Shown: positions 6,104-6,969 of the stretch, in pieces
Layout of the letters: every line of letters begins with the position of its first letter
Numbering within the stretch: position 1 is the stretch's first letter
Assembly (NCBI GenBank): GCA_046728115.1
Contig: JBKPDW010000534.1
Location: 1 to 6,969 of the forward strand
Direction of reading: 5' to 3'
DNA length: 6,969 nucleotides
DNA from: CAVSWN01 sp046728115
GTDB lineage: Bacteria > Acidobacteriota > Vicinamibacteria > Vicinamibacterales > CAVVIG01
Program-made: the position numbers and the translations under genes
The notes under the pieces: generated by a model
The model's input: only the letters and a program-made list of their open reading frames with translations
The model's database searches: none
What the model was told of the DNA's origin: nothing

Positions 6104-6118
6104 GGCTCGGAACGAGCC
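6104..6118. repeat. Short hairpin right after the AraC-type gene
   Basis: GGCTCG (6104-6109) and CGAGCC (6113-6118) form a perfect 6-bp stem with a GAA loop, two bases after the stop codon. No T-run follows, so it is not a classical intrinsic terminator. It may help to end or stabilise the transcript. The rest of 6102-6281 shows nothing I can name. Confidence 0.35.
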
Positions 6119-6281
6119 TGAGCGCGTCAACGTCTCGCTCTGGTCCGCGCACGGCCTCCCGCCGGATCTGGTAATTCAGCTATCGAAATATTGAAGATCT
6201 TTGCGGTCCTTTCAACTGGGTGGAAGCGCGATGCCGGATCTGCATAGCTGAACAACGCCACGCGTCGTTAGGCTCAGTGGT

Positions 6282-6899
6282 ATGACTCGAATCATCGCGA
6301 CAGCTCTCGTCGTCATTGCGGTCGTTCATGGAGCGAGCGAACACGTTCACGCCCAGGCTGCGGCGACCCTGGCTCTGCCCATCCGCCTTACGGCATTCGC
6401 GGTCAACATGAGCAATGTCGGCACAGGCAGCGCGGGCACGATCGAGATCCGAATCACGCAATGGTCCTCATCGGCCGAGCGCCAACGCGTGATCGACACG
6501 ATGATCGGCAAGGGCCAGGACGAATTGCTGAAGCTGCTCCAAAAGCTGCCGGCCAAGGGACGCCTGCGTTTTCCAAACTGGACCGGCCCCGATCCCAACA
6601 ACCTGCGCCTCGGCTGGGATTTGCGTTACGCCTGGCACACTCCCGACCCCGAAGGCGGGCACCGGCTCGTCATCGCGCTCGACCGCTACATGTCGTTTCT
6701 CGAAATCCGCAACCAGCCTCGCACGGTCGACTACCCGTTCACGTTGATTGAGATTCATTTGAACAAAGACGGCGAGGGTCAGGGAAAACTCGCGTACGCG
6801 ACGAAGATCAGCTTCGACAAGAAGAAAAACGCAGTCGAGCTCGAGAACTACTCCAGCGAACCGATTCGACTGACGACTGTGAAAGCAGAGAAAGGATAG
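6282..6899 (+). CDS. Small exported protein of unknown function
   Basis: The 205-residue protein starts with a probable signal peptide: a short basic start (MTR), a hydrophobic stretch at 4-16, and a likely cut after 'HVHA' (residue 24) before Gln. The mature part opens with 'PIRLTAFAVNMSNVGTGSAGTIEIRITQWSS' (33-63), then a helical segment 'AERQRVIDTMIGKGQDELLKLLQKLP' (65-90). Beta-rich blocks follow around 'HRLVIALDRYMSFLEIRNQP' (127-146), 'YPFTLIEIHLNKDGEGQGKL' (151-170) and 'NAVELENYSSEPIRLTTVK' (183-201). I recognise the overall pattern as a recurring small exported protein of acidobacterial genomes, but know no function. I see no catalytic motif, lipobox or membrane anchor, so it is probably periplasmic or secreted. 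The Shine-Dalgarno sequence is weak (TTAGG at 6268-6272). The conserved-looking 'ENYSSEPIRLT' end suggests the protein is complete. Confidence 0.75.
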   Translation: MTRIIATALVVIAVVHGASEHVHAQAAATLALPIRLTAFAVNMSNVGTGSAGTIEIRITQWSSSAERQRVIDTMIGKGQDELLKLLQKLPAKGRLRFPNWTGPDPNNLRLGWDLRYAWHTPDPEGGHRLVIALDRYMSFLEIRNQPRTVDYPFTLIEIHLNKDGEGQGKLAYATKISFDKKKNAVELENYSSEPIRLTTVKAEKG

Positions 6900-6904
6900 G
6901 CTGC

Positions 6905-6969
6905 ATGGTGGCGCAGTTCGGTCGGATCGCGAGACGAAGTCACGGTCCGCTTCGGCGGCAAGTGAGGAC
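6905..6969 (+). CDS. Possible start of a further gene, cut by the window edge
   Basis: An ATG at 6905 is preceded by AAAGGA (6891-6896) at eight bases, a good Shine-Dalgarno match. It lies five bases after the stop of the exported-protein gene. The frame stays open for 21 codons to the window edge (MVAQFGRIARRSHGPLRRQV...). The stretch is Arg-rich and unrecognised, and 21 codons without a stop are not unusual at this GC content, so this is only a candidate. Confidence 0.2.
   Translation, partial: MVAQFGRIARRSHGPLRRQVR

Noticed and set aside
6104..6118. Hairpin after the AraC-type gene as an intrinsic terminator
   Set aside because: The stem is perfect but short and no T-run follows, so it was listed only as an inverted repeat.
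5112..6152. A 346-codon open frame antisense to the AraC-type gene
   Set aside because: Same reason: the + strand protein has two recognisable HTH motifs, while the antisense product is His/Arg-rich without any motif.

Overview
The window is GC-rich bacterial chromosome with no tRNA, rRNA, CRISPR array or insertion sequence that I can see. Gene content suggests a soil-type Gram-negative bacterium, most plausibly an Acidobacteriota (Vicinamibacteria-like). The reasons are a large bacterial GH63-type glucosidase, tandem NarL-type response regulators, and a small exported protein of a family I associate with acidobacterial genomes. This assignment is inference, not a measurement.

Layout. Positions 1-234 hold the C-terminal end of a PP2C-type protein phosphatase on the + strand, cut by the window edge and lacking a usual metal-binding Asp. 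Positions 407-3118 hold a complete 903-residue GH63 / MGH1-like glycoside hydrolase on the + strand. A convergent block follows on the - strand. In transcription order it is a decayed histidine kinase (about 4887 to 4294), a complete NarL/FixJ-type response regulator (4297 to 3665), and a receiver-only response regulator (3570 to 3169). Positions 5106-6101 hold an AraC-type regulator on the + strand, divergent from the kinase remnant, with a conspicuous direct repeat just upstream. Positions 6282-6899 hold a small exported protein of unknown function, followed by a possible gene start that runs off the edge.

The main discovery is the kinase remnant. Read in one frame the region looks like meaningless Arg-rich ORFs. 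Read across the three - strand frames it spells out, in the right order, the landmarks of a NarX/DegS-type sensor kinase: a possible PAS start, the HisKA_3 H-box (HDDITQRLA), the linker (RF.THENVP), the N-box region (DIALC..YRVVQEG.ADAIKHS), the G1 box (IADRAAGF) and the C-terminal strand (ERVQSISGSLLVHMAPGGG). Small indels, including an exact 5-bp tandem duplication, and one larger internal deletion separate the pieces. Its terminal TGA still overlaps the response regulator's start as ATGA, so the ancestral operon junction survives although the kinase is dead. The two response regulators downstream are therefore orphaned locally.

I did not find evidence for a wholly new biological system. 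The other points worth a second look are the degenerate phosphatase end, the paired TGACAGTTT sites before the AraC gene, and the unassigned exported protein.
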